NCBI GenBank assembly: GCA_002338505.1
Contig: DDIK01000154.1
Span: 1-27,349 of the forward strand
DNA: 27,349 nt
Direction of reading: 5' to 3'
Source: Bacteriovorax sp. UBA1852
GTDB lineage: Bacteria > Bdellovibrionota > Bacteriovoracia > Bacteriovoracales > Bacteriovoracaceae
This document shows positions 15,838 to 23,665 of this stretch, one piece after another (position 1 is the stretch's first letter; every line of letters starts with the position of its first letter). Both the position numbers and the translations under genes were made by a program. Below the pieces are notes generated by a model. That model was not told the origin of the DNA. It searched no databases and saw nothing but the letters and a program-made list of their open reading frames with translations.

Positions 15838-16308
15838 ATGAACATTTTTAAGAACCAAAAAGTTGATTACAGGCCCCTGGAGCAGCGTACTTTTCGTTAT
15901 AAGAATCCACATATGGAATTCTTCTGTCCACTTTGTGGAACGAAGAGGGCAGTTACAACAAACCCTCATTTAAATTTAAAGAACTTTCTACAGGTCTCAT
16001 TAATTACGATGGCATTAACGGCCATTCTCTTTCCTCTCATGCAGTGGAAGGGGGCATTCTCGTTCTTTCTAGTATGGGCATTTTTTGAAGCGGCTCTGCG
16101 CCTAAACTTCAGAAAAGAAGTTCCATGTCCGCATTGTGGTTTCGATGCTTCTTGGTATAAGAAAGATGTTAATGTCGCGAGAAGAAAAGTTGATGAATTC
16201 TGGGGTGATCATAAGAAGTCGGTCGCTGAAGCTGTTTCGGAAGATAATGGCTTTAATGCGCGAAGCGTTGAGCCTGAGCCAGAATATGAAGAACAGGCCT
16301 TTTCATAA
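15838..16308 (+). CDS. Membrane protein with two CxxC zinc-knuckle-like motifs
   Basis: 156 aa. A CPLCGTKR motif (about residues 31-38) and a CPHCGFDASWYKKD motif (about 100-113) flank a hydrophobic hairpin of two membrane segments (about 52-90), so both knuckles face the same side, most likely the cytoplasm, and together could hold one zinc ion. A helical acidic tail follows (VDEFWGDHKKSVAEAVSEDNG, then a Glu-rich end). No function is known to me. GGAGG lies only about three bases before ATG 15838, a tight but usable spacing. The gene is downstream of the hairpin-rich region and upstream of ssb, but the 181-bp gap to ssb suggests a separate transcript. Confidence 0.7.
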   Translation: MNIFKNQKVDYRPLEQRTFRYKNPHMEFFCPLCGTKRAVTTNPHLNLKNFLQVSLITMALTAILFPLMQWKGAFSFFLVWAFFEAALRLNFRKEVPCPHCGFDASWYKKDVNVARRKVDEFWGDHKKSVAEAVSEDNGFNARSVEPEPEYEEQAFS

Positions 16309-16399
16309 AATAAAATTTCTCTCTAACTCCTTTATAAATTTAGCAAAGTTATAATTTGTTAAAAAATTCCTCTCTTTGCATATAGAAAAATTAAATAAA

Positions 16400-16477
16400 T
16401 AGAGCTATTGTAGCTCTATATGAACAACCTTGCGGTTTTGTCGGGAATTTTAAGTTGTACCCGACATACGCGACAAA
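16400..16477 (+). promoter_or_regulatory. ssb upstream region with three inverted repeats
   Basis: TAGAGCTA/TAGCTCTA (16400-16407 with 16411-16418) is a tight hairpin without a T tract. Closer to ssb, TGTCGGG/CCCGACA (16439-16445 with 16460-16466) is a 7-bp inverted repeat, and TTTGTCG/CGACAAA (16437-16443 with 16471-16477) uses the same left arm for an alternative pairing. Its last arm ends 13 bases before ATG 16490, next to GGAGG. An operator or a mutually exclusive RNA fold would each fit. No standard LexA box is seen. Confidence 0.4.
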
Positions 16478-16489
16478 TTTGGAGGAAGA

Positions 16490-16954
16490 ATGAGTATTAA
16501 CAAGGTTATTCTCGTAGGGAGATTAGGACAAGACCCAGAATTAAAGTACACACCATCTGGAATGGCAGTATGTAACTTTTCAATGGCAACTAGCGAAAGC
16601 TGGACTGACAAAAGTGGTCAAAAGCAAGAAAGAACTGAATGGCATAGAATTGTTGTTTGGGGAAAACTTGGTGAAATTTCTGGAAAGTATTTAGCTAAGG
16701 GTCGTCAAGCTTACGTTGAAGGTCAACTTCAGACAAGGTCTTGGGAAGGTAAAGACGGTCAAAAGAGATATACAACTGAAATCAATGCTAAGAATGTTCA
16801 ATTCTTAGGTGGAGCTCAGGCAGGTTCTGACAATAATTATGCATCAAGTGACAATGGTATGAATCAATCAGCACCAGCTAATGATGATATGATGAACCAA
16901 GAGTATAATGTAAAGACAGATGCTAGTTTTACATCTGACGATATACCATTCTAG
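16490..16954 (+). CDS. ssb: Single-stranded DNA-binding protein
   Basis: 154 aa, typical bacterial SSB length. The OB-fold occupies about residues 1-108 ([76 protein letters not shown]), with the aromatic residues that stack on ssDNA in place. A Gly/Asn/Gln-rich linker leads to the acidic tip DDIPF, the docking peptide for replication and repair partners. It tetramerises and coats ssDNA during replication, recombination and repair. GGAGG lies upstream of ATG 16490 at normal spacing. It is a single-gene unit: a dedicated upstream control region and a strong terminator at 16990. Confidence 0.98.
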   Translation: MSINKVILVGRLGQDPELKYTPSGMAVCNFSMATSESWTDKSGQKQERTEWHRIVVWGKLGEISGKYLAKGRQAYVEGQLQTRSWEGKDGQKRYTTEINAKNVQFLGGAQAGSDNNYASSDNGMNQSAPANDDMMNQEYNVKTDASFTSDDIPF

Positions 16955-16989
16955 AGATTAAAATTTATAAATTATATTTTTAGATTGAA

Positions 16990-17018
16990 GGGGAGGCTTA
17001 GAGTCTCCCCTTTTTTTT
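16990..17018 (+). terminator. Rho-independent terminator of ssb
   Basis: GGGGAGGCT (16990-16998) pairs with AGTCTCCCC (17002-17010) through nine pairs including one G-U, around a three-base loop, followed by eight T. It begins 36 bases after the ssb stop. On the minus strand it lacks a T tract, so it probably serves ssb only. Confidence 0.93.
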
Positions 17019-17030
17019 ACTTAAAAGGTC

Positions 17031-17864
17031 TTACCAGTTTTCATTGGGACTTGTCTTTGTTGTCGGAGAGCTTGGTGTTTTTGTTATGCTGACTGCTTCA
17101 GTGTGAGAGTCTTCTTTTTTTGAGGGTTTAAGTTTCTTTAAAAGTGCTTTGGCCTTGTAGAGCTCGAGGGCTGAGCCACTGACTTCGTTGTCTTTATTTT
17201 GTAGCTTTTGAATATTCATATCATCAGCACTTAAGCATTTTCCTGTTTTGCATTCAGGATCAAATGTTTTAATGAGATCCATAAATTTATTAAGAAGTTT
17301 CTGGTGTTCACTATGGAGCATTTTGTTATTTTCACTAATTTCACTATTTATAGATAGGAGTTTTTCATTCTCTTTCACAAGTGAGGATAGGGTTGCCTTT
17401 GTTGTTTTCATCTCTTTTGATTTTCTGATGTTTTCTTCAACAATGCTTTCACCTTTACTCTTTTTTAATGAGTTAATGGTATATTTCTCAACACTCTCTT
17501 GTCTGTTTTTCATTTGAGCGAATTTCATATTCAGAGACGTTAAATTCTCTTGAAGTTTATTTTGAGTGATTTCATAATTTTTTAGTTTTTCGCTTTGTGA
17601 TTTTATAATTAAGCTTTGCTGAGTCACAACTTTGATCAGGTCGCTATTCTTTAGGAATAGCCAAACTGTAGATGCTATAGCTAAGAGGAGAATGACTTGA
17701 ATCAAAACAACCTTCTTTGAGAGCTCGGACTGAGCGATAGGCGAAGAGATAGCGGGGGAATCATTCTCAACAGGCTTCTTTGGAATATTTAAGACCTTTG
17801 CAGACTTTGACTTTGGTCTGATTTTCTTATCATATACTGGAATGTCTTCTTTTGTATCACTCAT
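17031..17864 (-). CDS. Single-span membrane protein with long coiled coil
   Basis: 277 aa. A basic, Pro/Ser-rich cytoplasmic N-terminus (about 1-48) precedes one membrane helix (about 50-70: KKVVLIQVILLLAIASTVWLFL). The following region (about 80-200) is heptad-rich (IIKSQSEKLKNYEITQNKLQENL, LVKENEKLLSINSEISENN) and should form a long coiled coil, with the C-terminus in the periplasm; a pair of cysteines (FDPECKTGKCLS) interrupts it and a Thr/Ser/Pro tail ends it. No family recognised; the architecture suggests an envelope scaffold or spacer. No convincing Shine-Dalgarno precedes ATG 17864, so the start is less sure. Downstream of secG and separated by secG's terminator. Confidence 0.65.
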   Translation of the reverse strand: MSDTKEDIPVYDKKIRPKSKSAKVLNIPKKPVENDSPAISSPIAQSELSKKVVLIQVILLLAIASTVWLFLKNSDLIKVVTQQSLIIKSQSEKLKNYEITQNKLQENLTSLNMKFAQMKNRQESVEKYTINSLKKSKGESIVEENIRKSKEMKTTKATLSSLVKENEKLLSINSEISENNKMLHSEHQKLLNKFMDLIKTFDPECKTGKCLSADDMNIQKLQNKDNEVSGSALELYKAKALLKKLKPSKKEDSHTEAVSITKTPSSPTTKTSPNENW

Positions 17865-17980
17865 GAACTTATTGTAGTTCTTAAGAGCTTTTGTAGAAAA
17901 TAAAAACCTATCTATTTGATATTACAATATCTCAGAAACTTCAGGTGCCAACCTTTTGGTAAGTGACCATAAAATGATGC

Positions 17981-18008
17981 AAAAAAAAAGGACTCAGATT
18001 GAGTCCTT
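17981..18008 (-). terminator. Rho-independent terminator of secG
   Basis: Minus strand: AAGGACTC and GAGTCCTT form a perfect 8-bp stem with a five-base loop (18001-18008 with 17988-17995), running into nine T. It starts about 27 bases after the secG stop. Confidence 0.93.
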
Positions 18009-18034
18009 CTTATAAGTTTTATATGATTATCTTT

Positions 18035-18403
18035 TTATTGAGCAGGCTTTGCATCTTCAGGTATTGAGTCAACTTTCTTTGCTTCTGTCGGAACAGGTGC
18101 AGAAGGCATTGGCTTCGCTGGATCACTACTAAGTGGCGCTGCCATCGGTGTCTCTGTATCTAAGATTGATTTTGATTCTTTTCCTGACTGAAGTCTCGCA
18201 AGAAATATACAGTTTGCGAGAAAGATTACAGTTAAAACTGTAGTGATCTTACTCATGATATTTCCCTGTTGGCTTCCTGAGAAAACTGACTCACTCGCTG
18301 AGCTCATAAGGCCAGCTTCAGCACCTTTACCAAACTGTAGAAGAACTGAAACAATGAGAAGAACTGAAATAATTGCGTGAAATACCATTAAACTTGTGGT
18401 CAT
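18035..18403 (-). CDS. secG: Protein translocase subunit SecG
   Basis: 122 aa. Two membrane helices (about 4-22 and 52-71) flank the characteristic cytoplasmic loop LLQFGKGAEAGLMSSASESVFSGSQQGNIMSKITTVL, a close match to the SecG signature (Q-GKGA..G.....S..vFG-like). SecG binds SecYE and assists SecA-driven export. A Pro/Lys/Ala-rich tail of about 45 residues extends past the second helix. AAGGA lies eight bases before ATG 18403. It sits downstream of tpiA in the common order but with two outer-membrane genes between, and it has its own promoter and terminator, so it is probably expressed independently. Confidence 0.96.
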   Translation of the reverse strand: MTTSLMVFHAIISVLLIVSVLLQFGKGAEAGLMSSASESVFSGSQQGNIMSKITTVLTVIFLANCIFLARLQSGKESKSILDTETPMAAPLSSDPAKPMPSAPVPTEAKKVDSIPEDAKPAQ

Positions 18404-18443
18404 TATAAATTCCTTTTAAGGCTTTATCTTATATAATCGTGAA

Positions 18444-18472
18444 GTTATAGCAATTTACATGTCAAATGTAAA
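18444..18472 (-). promoter_or_regulatory. secG promoter overlapped by a 7-bp inverted repeat
   Basis: Minus strand: TTTACA (18467-18472), a 17-bp spacer and TATAAC (18444-18449) form a plausible sigma-70 promoter about 40 bases before the secG start. The -35 is part of a perfect inverted repeat, TTTACAT-N5-ATGTAAA (18454-18472), in good operator geometry; a regulator bound there would block the -35. A factor is not known. Confidence 0.5.
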
Positions 18473-18513
18473 AGGATAGCTGATAAAAACATATGCTGCA
18501 AGGGGTCTAGTTG

Positions 18514-19536
18514 TTAAAATTGGTAACCAATTCCAACATTGATAAAGGTTGATCTAAACTTCATTACCTTACCAAACTCCATATCGAGAAAGTATTTATT
18601 AATATTCCAAACAAAATGGGCAAGAAGTCCCGTCGTAATAACTGTTCCTTGTTCTATGGTGAAGTTTTCAGGCTCTGTGAAGTCTCCAATTCTAAAAATA
18701 ATGGGAACACTTACGCCAATAGCAACGTTATCACTAGTCTTGATAAGGTAACCGCTTGTAAAGGAGAATAGGGTTTCTCCAACGCTTGTTTGAAAGTAGT
18801 CAAAGTTTGCGCTGTCTTCACCTACAGTGGCGGCACCGAAGCCAAGGCCGAGTTGAAAGCGATATTCATGATGTGCATTTCCATAGGTCATGCCAGCAAA
18901 TAAAAGTGTTCCCTCTGCAGTTGAGTTAATTTCTCTTTCATCACCGTTTGAGTTATCAATTAATATTATCTCGTCTTGCCAGCTTCCGTACGAGGCAAGA
19001 ACGAAGTATTTCTTGTGATAAATAGCATCTTTAATTCTTTGTTCTTCTTTTTGAAATATATCTAAGATCATTTGTGCTTTATCAGCTTTATAGTCTTGTT
19101 CAACTAGTAGCTCAGCAAATCTTATGACTATATCTTTATTTTTCTTTGTTTTTCTTTTTAAGTAAATTTGATAGCGAGATGACAGCATCGTATAGTAAAC
19201 TTTTAAAAGTCCTTGTGAGAGTTCATCAAGGTCATCTATATCACTCTTTCCAGTAAGTGCTTTCTTCACTTCATTATGTTCAACCCGATACTTTCTTTGA
19301 ATCATAAAGTTACGAATCATATTTGCATTCTTTAGCTCGCCAAGTTTTTCATAGTTCTTAGAAATAAGGATTAAGGCCTCATCAGTATAGAACTTGATAT
19401 TCCCTCGGGATAATTTCTGAAGAATTTTAATGGACTGGCGATATTGTCTCTTGTTGTAAGCATTAAGGGCATCTCTAAAAGATAGGGCAAGTGCGGAGTT
19501 TAAGACAAATATGGCAATGATAATTCTTATAACCAT
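18514..19536 (-). CDS. Predicted outer-membrane protein: helical repeat region plus C-terminal barrel
   Basis: About 340 aa. ATG 19536 opens a clean signal peptide (MVIRIIIAIFVLNSALA) and has AGGTG five bases upstream; the nine extra codons of the longer frame add a hydrophilic leader and are rejected. Residues about 20-190 are helical and include a TPR-like segment (LNAYNKRQYRQSIKILQKLSRGNIKFYTDEA split over two helices). The last ~140 residues alternate polar and hydrophobic positions in short strands (GTLLFAGMTYGN, YRFQLGLGFGAATVG, GYLIKTSDNVAIGVSVPIIFR) and end in GIGYQF, a terminal aromatic as expected of a BamA substrate. It overlaps the preceding barrel gene by 10 bases, so the two are coupled. 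Confidence 0.7.
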   Translation of the reverse strand: MVIRIIIAIFVLNSALALSFRDALNAYNKRQYRQSIKILQKLSRGNIKFYTDEALILISKNYEKLGELKNANMIRNFMIQRKYRVEHNEVKKALTGKSDIDDLDELSQGLLKVYYTMLSSRYQIYLKRKTKKNKDIVIRFAELLVEQDYKADKAQMILDIFQKEEQRIKDAIYHKKYFVLASYGSWQDEIILIDNSNGDEREINSTAEGTLLFAGMTYGNAHHEYRFQLGLGFGAATVGEDSANFDYFQTSVGETLFSFTSGYLIKTSDNVAIGVSVPIIFRIGDFTEPENFTIEQGTVITTGLLAHFVWNINKYFLDMEFGKVMKFRSTFINVGIGYQF

Positions 19537-20681
19537 ATGTGCACCTGTCCAGCTATACTCCAAGTATCATTTGAATAGTTCTCTTCACTTATGGACCTCA
19601 GATTATATAAATCAATTCTTGTTTCTATGGATTGAAATGGAAAATATTGAAGGCCTGGTCCTAGTTTTAGGGTTTTGGCTGTGTCTTCAATATCATCTTT
19701 AAATTGTTCGAATGTGATAAGTGCAAATAGCCCTCTTTTTAAAAGAATATGATTTTGTAAAAAGAAGTACTCACTCGTTTTTGGATCAGCACTGTCAAAC
19801 TCCTTCGTCACTCTTCCAAATTCTGCCATAAGACTTGAGCCTTTTAGGATTCCTGCTCTCCAGTGAAGCGCCCACATATTTTGAGAAGAGTAAGTGTTTG
19901 ATTGAGCAAGATAGGAGAAGCCTACTCTGTTTAGATTATTTAGTGAATATTCAAATTGTGTATTCCAACCAACGGGTCTAACGTCTTCATCTTGAGAGAG
20001 GTTTCCAAGGAAGTATTGAAAACCAAAGTCAAACTTTTCCTTCGTGACATGATAGAGAAGCGAGTGAGCACCGTCATTCATTGTTAGATTTGTAGCAGTT
20101 TTACTGAAGGAGTTATGGTCAGGGACTCTGATGCCATAGATCTTGTCCATCATTCCAGCATAAACTCCGTGAGCCTTGTTAAGTCTAAGGCCTACATAAT
20201 GTTCTCTTGATCTAAATGTAGACTGTTCTTCCCCAGCTACCTTATTACTGGGCTCTGGCGCATAGCCAATGGAGGCGACAATGAAAAAGTTGTCGTTTTG
20301 TGTTGGCCTAATTGTGGCCCCTACATTGGCCATCATATTAATCCATTCGGCCTGGGAGTTTTCGCTTCCAATATCAGTCTTGTAATAGAGTCCACGATAG
20401 TTCGCATGTGGCTTAATGGTATCGCCTTTATAAGATCCATAGAGAAAGCTCGACATTTCAGAGCGATCCTCGTCAGATAGGCTTTCTTTTAAAATTTCTT
20501 TACTACTAACAACTGTTGCACCAAGGGCACGTCCATAATCGGTAAGGGGCCCATTTCCATAAGGATTGTAATGACATGTTATGCACGACTGGTAGCTATA
20601 TCCAATGAAGTTTGGGTAGGCTATGGCACCTAGACTCATAAAAGTCATAATGGCGATAATTAAGCATCTGAAATTAAACAT
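19527..20681 (-). CDS. Outer-membrane beta-barrel protein with N-terminal single-heme CxxCH motif
   Basis: 384 aa. A signal peptide (about 1-21) is followed at once by a c-type heme site, CITCH (Cys33, Cys36, His37), in the context YQSCITCHYNPYGNGPLTDYGRAL. The remaining ~320 residues are amphipathic strands with aromatic girdles (YKGDTIKPHANYRGLYYKT, FFIVASIGYAP, REHYVGLRLNKAHGVYAG), ending in IWL, as in a barrel. I believe similar N-termini occur in uncharacterised outer-membrane proteins of Bdellovibrio-like bacteria, but cannot check. It might pass electrons across the outer membrane or be a porin with a redox tag. No clear Shine-Dalgarno precedes ATG 20681, and no multiheme partner is nearby. 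Confidence 0.7.
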   Translation of the reverse strand: MFNFRCLIIAIMTFMSLGAIAYPNFIGYSYQSCITCHYNPYGNGPLTDYGRALGATVVSSKEILKESLSDEDRSEMSSFLYGSYKGDTIKPHANYRGLYYKTDIGSENSQAEWINMMANVGATIRPTQNDNFFIVASIGYAPEPSNKVAGEEQSTFRSREHYVGLRLNKAHGVYAGMMDKIYGIRVPDHNSFSKTATNLTMNDGAHSLLYHVTKEKFDFGFQYFLGNLSQDEDVRPVGWNTQFEYSLNNLNRVGFSYLAQSNTYSSQNMWALHWRAGILKGSSLMAEFGRVTKEFDSADPKTSEYFFLQNHILLKRGLFALITFEQFKDDIEDTAKTLKLGPGLQYFPFQSIETRIDLYNLRSISEENYSNDTWSIAGQVHIWL

Positions 20682-20736
20682 ATATTAATGTTAATCTGTA
20701 TTTAAGTGCATCTGCAAGAAATATTACGTAATGTTG

Positions 20737-21477
20737 CTACGCGTTTTTGTGGAGCATTATGTAAGAGTCTGGCTTTAGTGAGGCGCCGCCAACTAAACCA
20801 CCGTCTATATCTTCATGAGACATCAGTTCTTCGATATTTTCAGGCTTCACGCTTCCGCCGTAGAGTATTGAAGTTTCTTGAGCATCTTCTAGTTTGAGGT
20901 TTTTGTCGATAAACCCTCTAATGAACTTATGCGCATCACCAGCCTGTTCAGGACTTGCTGTGACACCTGTGCCAATTGCCCATACTGGTTCATAAGCAAT
21001 GATAACATTTTTTGAGTCTATATCTCTTAGCCCATTTAAGAGCTGTGATGCTAGAACTTCCTCTACTTTATTTGCTTCTCTTTGCTCAAGAGTTTCCCCA
21101 ATACAAAAAACAACCACGAGCTCATTTTCTAATGCTTTTAATGTTTTCTTATATAAGAGTTCATCACCTTCAGAGTAGAGTGATCTTCTCTCACTGTGTC
21201 CAATGATGACGAAGTGTGCGCCAAGTTCTTTTATCGTCTTAGGGGAATTCTCTCCAGTGAAAGCGCCAGAGTCTTCGTGAGCGCAATTTTGAGCTCCGAT
21301 TTGGATATGTTCAGACTTGAGTTTCATGCATTTATCAATATGAAGTGCTTGAGGGGCAATCCATGCATGGTGTTCAGTTTTTAGATCTGAGACCTCATCT
21401 AGAAAGTGGGTGATAGCACCCAGGTCTTGATTCATTTTCCAGTTACCAATGATGTATGTTTCTCTATTTGTTTTCAT
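20737..21477 (-). CDS. tpiA: Triosephosphate isomerase
   Basis: 246 aa, standard length. It interconverts dihydroxyacetone phosphate and glyceraldehyde 3-phosphate in the cytoplasm. All catalytic elements are present: GNWKMN (Asn12, Lys14), the electrophile His in IIGHSERR, the base Glu in AYEPVWAIGTG followed by the closing loop, and the phosphate-binding YGGSVKPEN and GGLVGGASL. AAGGA lies six bases before ATG 21477. The start overlaps the stop of the MAPEG gene by four bases (ATGA), so it is translationally coupled inside the gap-pgk operon. Fifty-five bases then separate it from the heme-barrel gene; the palindrome ATTACGTAAT (20723-20732) lies in that gap. Confidence 0.98.
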   Translation of the reverse strand: MKTNRETYIIGNWKMNQDLGAITHFLDEVSDLKTEHHAWIAPQALHIDKCMKLKSEHIQIGAQNCAHEDSGAFTGENSPKTIKELGAHFVIIGHSERRSLYSEGDELLYKKTLKALENELVVVFCIGETLEQREANKVEEVLASQLLNGLRDIDSKNVIIAYEPVWAIGTGVTASPEQAGDAHKFIRGFIDKNLKLEDAQETSILYGGSVKPENIEELMSHEDIDGGLVGGASLKPDSYIMLHKNA

Positions 21478-21878
21478 ATTAATTCCTTAAATAAAAAGTA
21501 AATATTTAGTAGAGCTGTAACTAGAAGTGATGAAAAGGTGAGCATCATTCCAGCTATTCTAAATTTAAAGTTAGGTGTACTCTGTTGCTCGCTATAGCAA
21601 ACACCATAAAAGTGTAAGATTCTTGAGATAATAAAGGCAAGTCCAAGGCAGAGAACTAGAATGTAAGAGGCCTTGAAAGTTACCTCTAAGAAATAGAGCG
21701 TGATGAGAAAAAGTGGGGTGTATGAGATGAAGTTTGAGTGAGCAGTTACCGCTGCACTAAGAACTTTGTCATCACCACTACCATAGGCAGTTTGTGTTCT
21801 TCTTCTTTGCTTTATGGCAAAGATACTAATGTTTAATGAAAATAGTACAAGTACTGATCCAACGAGAGCTGTAAACAT
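21474..21878 (-). CDS. MAPEG-family membrane protein
   Basis: 134 aa with four predicted membrane helices. Family marks are visible: an early helix ending in basic residues (KQRRRTQTAYGSGDD), then AVTAHSNFISYTPLFLITLYFLE, SRILHFYGVCYSEQQSTPNFKFRIAGMMLTF, matching the R/H-N-F--Y-P-FL and RI-H-G patterns of microsomal glutathione-transferase-like proteins. Eukaryotic members use glutathione in detoxification or eicosanoid synthesis; the role of bacterial members is mostly unknown. The gene lies between the DUF2799 lipoprotein and tpiA, with a four-base overlap with tpiA, so it is part of the triose-phosphate operon. GAGG precedes ATG 21878 at normal spacing. Confidence 0.82.
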   Translation of the reverse strand: MFTALVGSVLVLFSLNISIFAIKQRRRTQTAYGSGDDKVLSAAVTAHSNFISYTPLFLITLYFLEVTFKASYILVLCLGLAFIISRILHFYGVCYSEQQSTPNFKFRIAGMMLTFSSLLVTALLNIYFLFKELI

Positions 21879-21892
21879 AGGGACCTCAATAT

Positions 21893-22441
21893 TTAAAGTA
21901 GGTCAAAGACACCTTCAACGCCTTGGCCATTTTTGCTTTTTAAGTAGACAAGTTTAGCAATAAGTATTTTTTCACGCTTTTTAAGATCACGCATTTCTCT
22001 TCTTATAACCTTTCTTTGTTCTCTATTAACACCATTATCAAGCTGATCTTCATAGCCTTCAATCTCTCTTTGTACTGATGAAAGTTCATTTGAAAGAGTG
22101 AATATCTTCTTTCCCTCGTTGAACTTCTTAGCAAACTTTGAGCTACATACATTGTAGTATCTTTCGCCGTTAAGGCCTTTTTGAAAAGCGTTCTCTTCTT
22201 TGCAGTACGACTTAAGTCCCGACTTATGACCAGATAAGTAAGAAGTCTTTTCAACCGTTACTCCATATTCTGAGCAAGCTTTTTGGTGTTTTGAAAGAGT
22301 TTTTCTTGGAAGACCCTTAAGACCGTCTGAATTACCAATTCCTTCCCAATCACCCAGTGTACACTCCTCTTTTGAAAGAGAAGCACAAGATGAAATGAGT
22401 GTTGATAATAGAAATATAAAAATGAGATTTAAGATCTTCAT
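21893..22441 (-). CDS. DUF2799-type lipoprotein
   Basis: 182 aa. The signal peptide ends in a lipobox (TLISSC), so the mature protein starts at a lipidated Cys19 and sits in the inner or outer membrane facing the periplasm; the +2 residue is Ala, which fits outer-membrane sorting. The pattern CTLGDWEGIGNSDGLKG, KHQKACSEYGV, YLSGHKSGLKSYC, GLNGERYYNVC corresponds to DUF2799, a family of envelope proteins of unknown role with conserved Cys, Gly and Tyr. A basic/acidic coiled-coil segment follows (about 115-170). It lies 15 bases after pgk and just before the MAPEG gene, in a metabolic operon. Confidence 0.8.
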   Translation of the reverse strand: MKILNLIFIFLLSTLISSCASLSKEECTLGDWEGIGNSDGLKGLPRKTLSKHQKACSEYGVTVEKTSYLSGHKSGLKSYCKEENAFQKGLNGERYYNVCSSKFAKKFNEGKKIFTLSNELSSVQREIEGYEDQLDNGVNREQRKVIRREMRDLKKREKILIAKLVYLKSKNGQGVEGVFDLL

Positions 22442-22456
22442 GGGTTTTGCCTTTTC

Positions 22457-23647
22457 TTAGTTAAGACCAAATTTTAAAGCTTGAATTCCTGGAAGTGAAC
22501 CTTTTTCTATGAATTCAAGGCTGGCCCCTCCACCTGTCGAGATGTGAGACATTTTAGAAGCTAGGCCTGATTTGTTAACAGCACTTACAGAGTCACCGCC
22601 ACCTATGAGAGTGAAGGCATTTGAATCAGCAAGAGCTTTCGCAATTTTAAGAGTCCCATTTGCAAAATCATCATTTTCAAAGAGTCCCATTGGTCCATTC
22701 CATAGAATCGTTTGAGCATCTTTTATTTTTGATGAGTACAATTCTACTGTTCTAGGTCCAATATCTAAGCCCATAAAGTCATCAGAAATATCTTCTTTAT
22801 CAATATTAGTTGCTTCACCACCAAACTCCGTTGAACCAATATGATCAACAGGAAGAGAGATTTTTCCAGCGGTTTTTTCTTTTAGAATTTTCTTCGCTAG
22901 ACTCACATCTTCATCAGAGCACAGAGATTTTCCAACATTAAATCCCTTGGCCATTAAAAATGGATAGGCCATGGCGCCACCGATGAGGAGACTATCAACA
23001 CTGACAAGAAGTCTTTCTATGATTTTAATTTTATCACTAACTTTAGCGCCGCCTACAATTGCAACAAAAGGCCTCTTCGGTGATTCTGAAACTTTTGCAA
23101 GAGCTTCAAGTTCTTTTTTGATGAGAAATCCAGCATAGGCTTTTTTGTTAAAGAATTCATTGATTCCATAAGTCGAAGCGTGTTTTCTATGGGCCGCACC
23201 AAAGGCATCGTTGACATAGATATCAGCATATTTAGATAGTGCTTGAGCAAAAGATCTATCATTTGTAGTTTCTTCTGGGTGAAATCTTAGGTTCTCTAAT
23301 AGGATCACCTTTGACTCATTTAGAGTTAAAAGAGTTTTGATTCCTCTGTCAGTACATGATTCACTTAAAATAACATCATCATTTAATTGAGATGCAAGAT
23401 AAGTTGCAACAGGTTCAAGAGAGTAGTCCATATTTCTCTCTCCCTTAGGTCTTCCTAAGTGAGACATAAGAATTAACTTCTTAGCACCATTTTCAAGAAT
23501 ATAATTAATCGTATCAAGGGCATTATCAATTCTTGTCGTGTCATTTATTTTTGACTTATCTTCTTTGTCTAGAGGTACATTAAAGTCAAATCTTGCGATA
23601 ACAACTTTATCAGTTAAGTCAGCTTGATCAATATAGCTTAATGCCAT
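22457..23647 (-). CDS. pgk: Phosphoglycerate kinase
   Basis: 396 aa, standard length. It transfers phosphate from 1,3-bisphosphoglycerate to ADP. Signatures in order: ARFDFNVPLD, RIDNALDTINYIL, LMSHLGRPKG (3-phosphoglycerate site), LLENLRFHPEE, YVNDAFGAAHRKHAST, VAIVGGAKVSDK (hinge/nucleotide side), LWNGPMGLFE and the nucleotide loop IGGGDSVSAV, ending STGGGASLEFI. CGGAG lies seven bases before ATG 23647. The gene is 18 bases after gap, in the order gap-pgk that supplies consecutive glycolytic steps. Confidence 0.98.
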   Translation of the reverse strand: MALSYIDQADLTDKVVIARFDFNVPLDKEDKSKINDTTRIDNALDTINYILENGAKKLILMSHLGRPKGERNMDYSLEPVATYLASQLNDDVILSESCTDRGIKTLLTLNESKVILLENLRFHPEETTNDRSFAQALSKYADIYVNDAFGAAHRKHASTYGINEFFNKKAYAGFLIKKELEALAKVSESPKRPFVAIVGGAKVSDKIKIIERLLVSVDSLLIGGAMAYPFLMAKGFNVGKSLCSDEDVSLAKKILKEKTAGKISLPVDHIGSTEFGGEATNIDKEDISDDFMGLDIGPRTVELYSSKIKDAQTILWNGPMGLFENDDFANGTLKIAKALADSNAFTLIGGGDSVSAVNKSGLASKMSHISTGGGASLEFIEKGSLPGIQALKFGLN

Positions 23648-23665
23648 GTTATGCTCCGAATATCT

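Noticed and set aside
15595..15969. Minus-strand 124-codon frame across the hairpin region
   Set aside because: Its start lies inside the zinc-knuckle gene, the composition is atypical and it runs through several palindromes; a chance open frame is more likely.
16400..16418. Hairpin TAGAGCTA/TAGCTCTA as a terminator for the zinc-knuckle gene
   Set aside because: There is no T tract after it on either strand, so it is listed only as part of the ssb upstream region.
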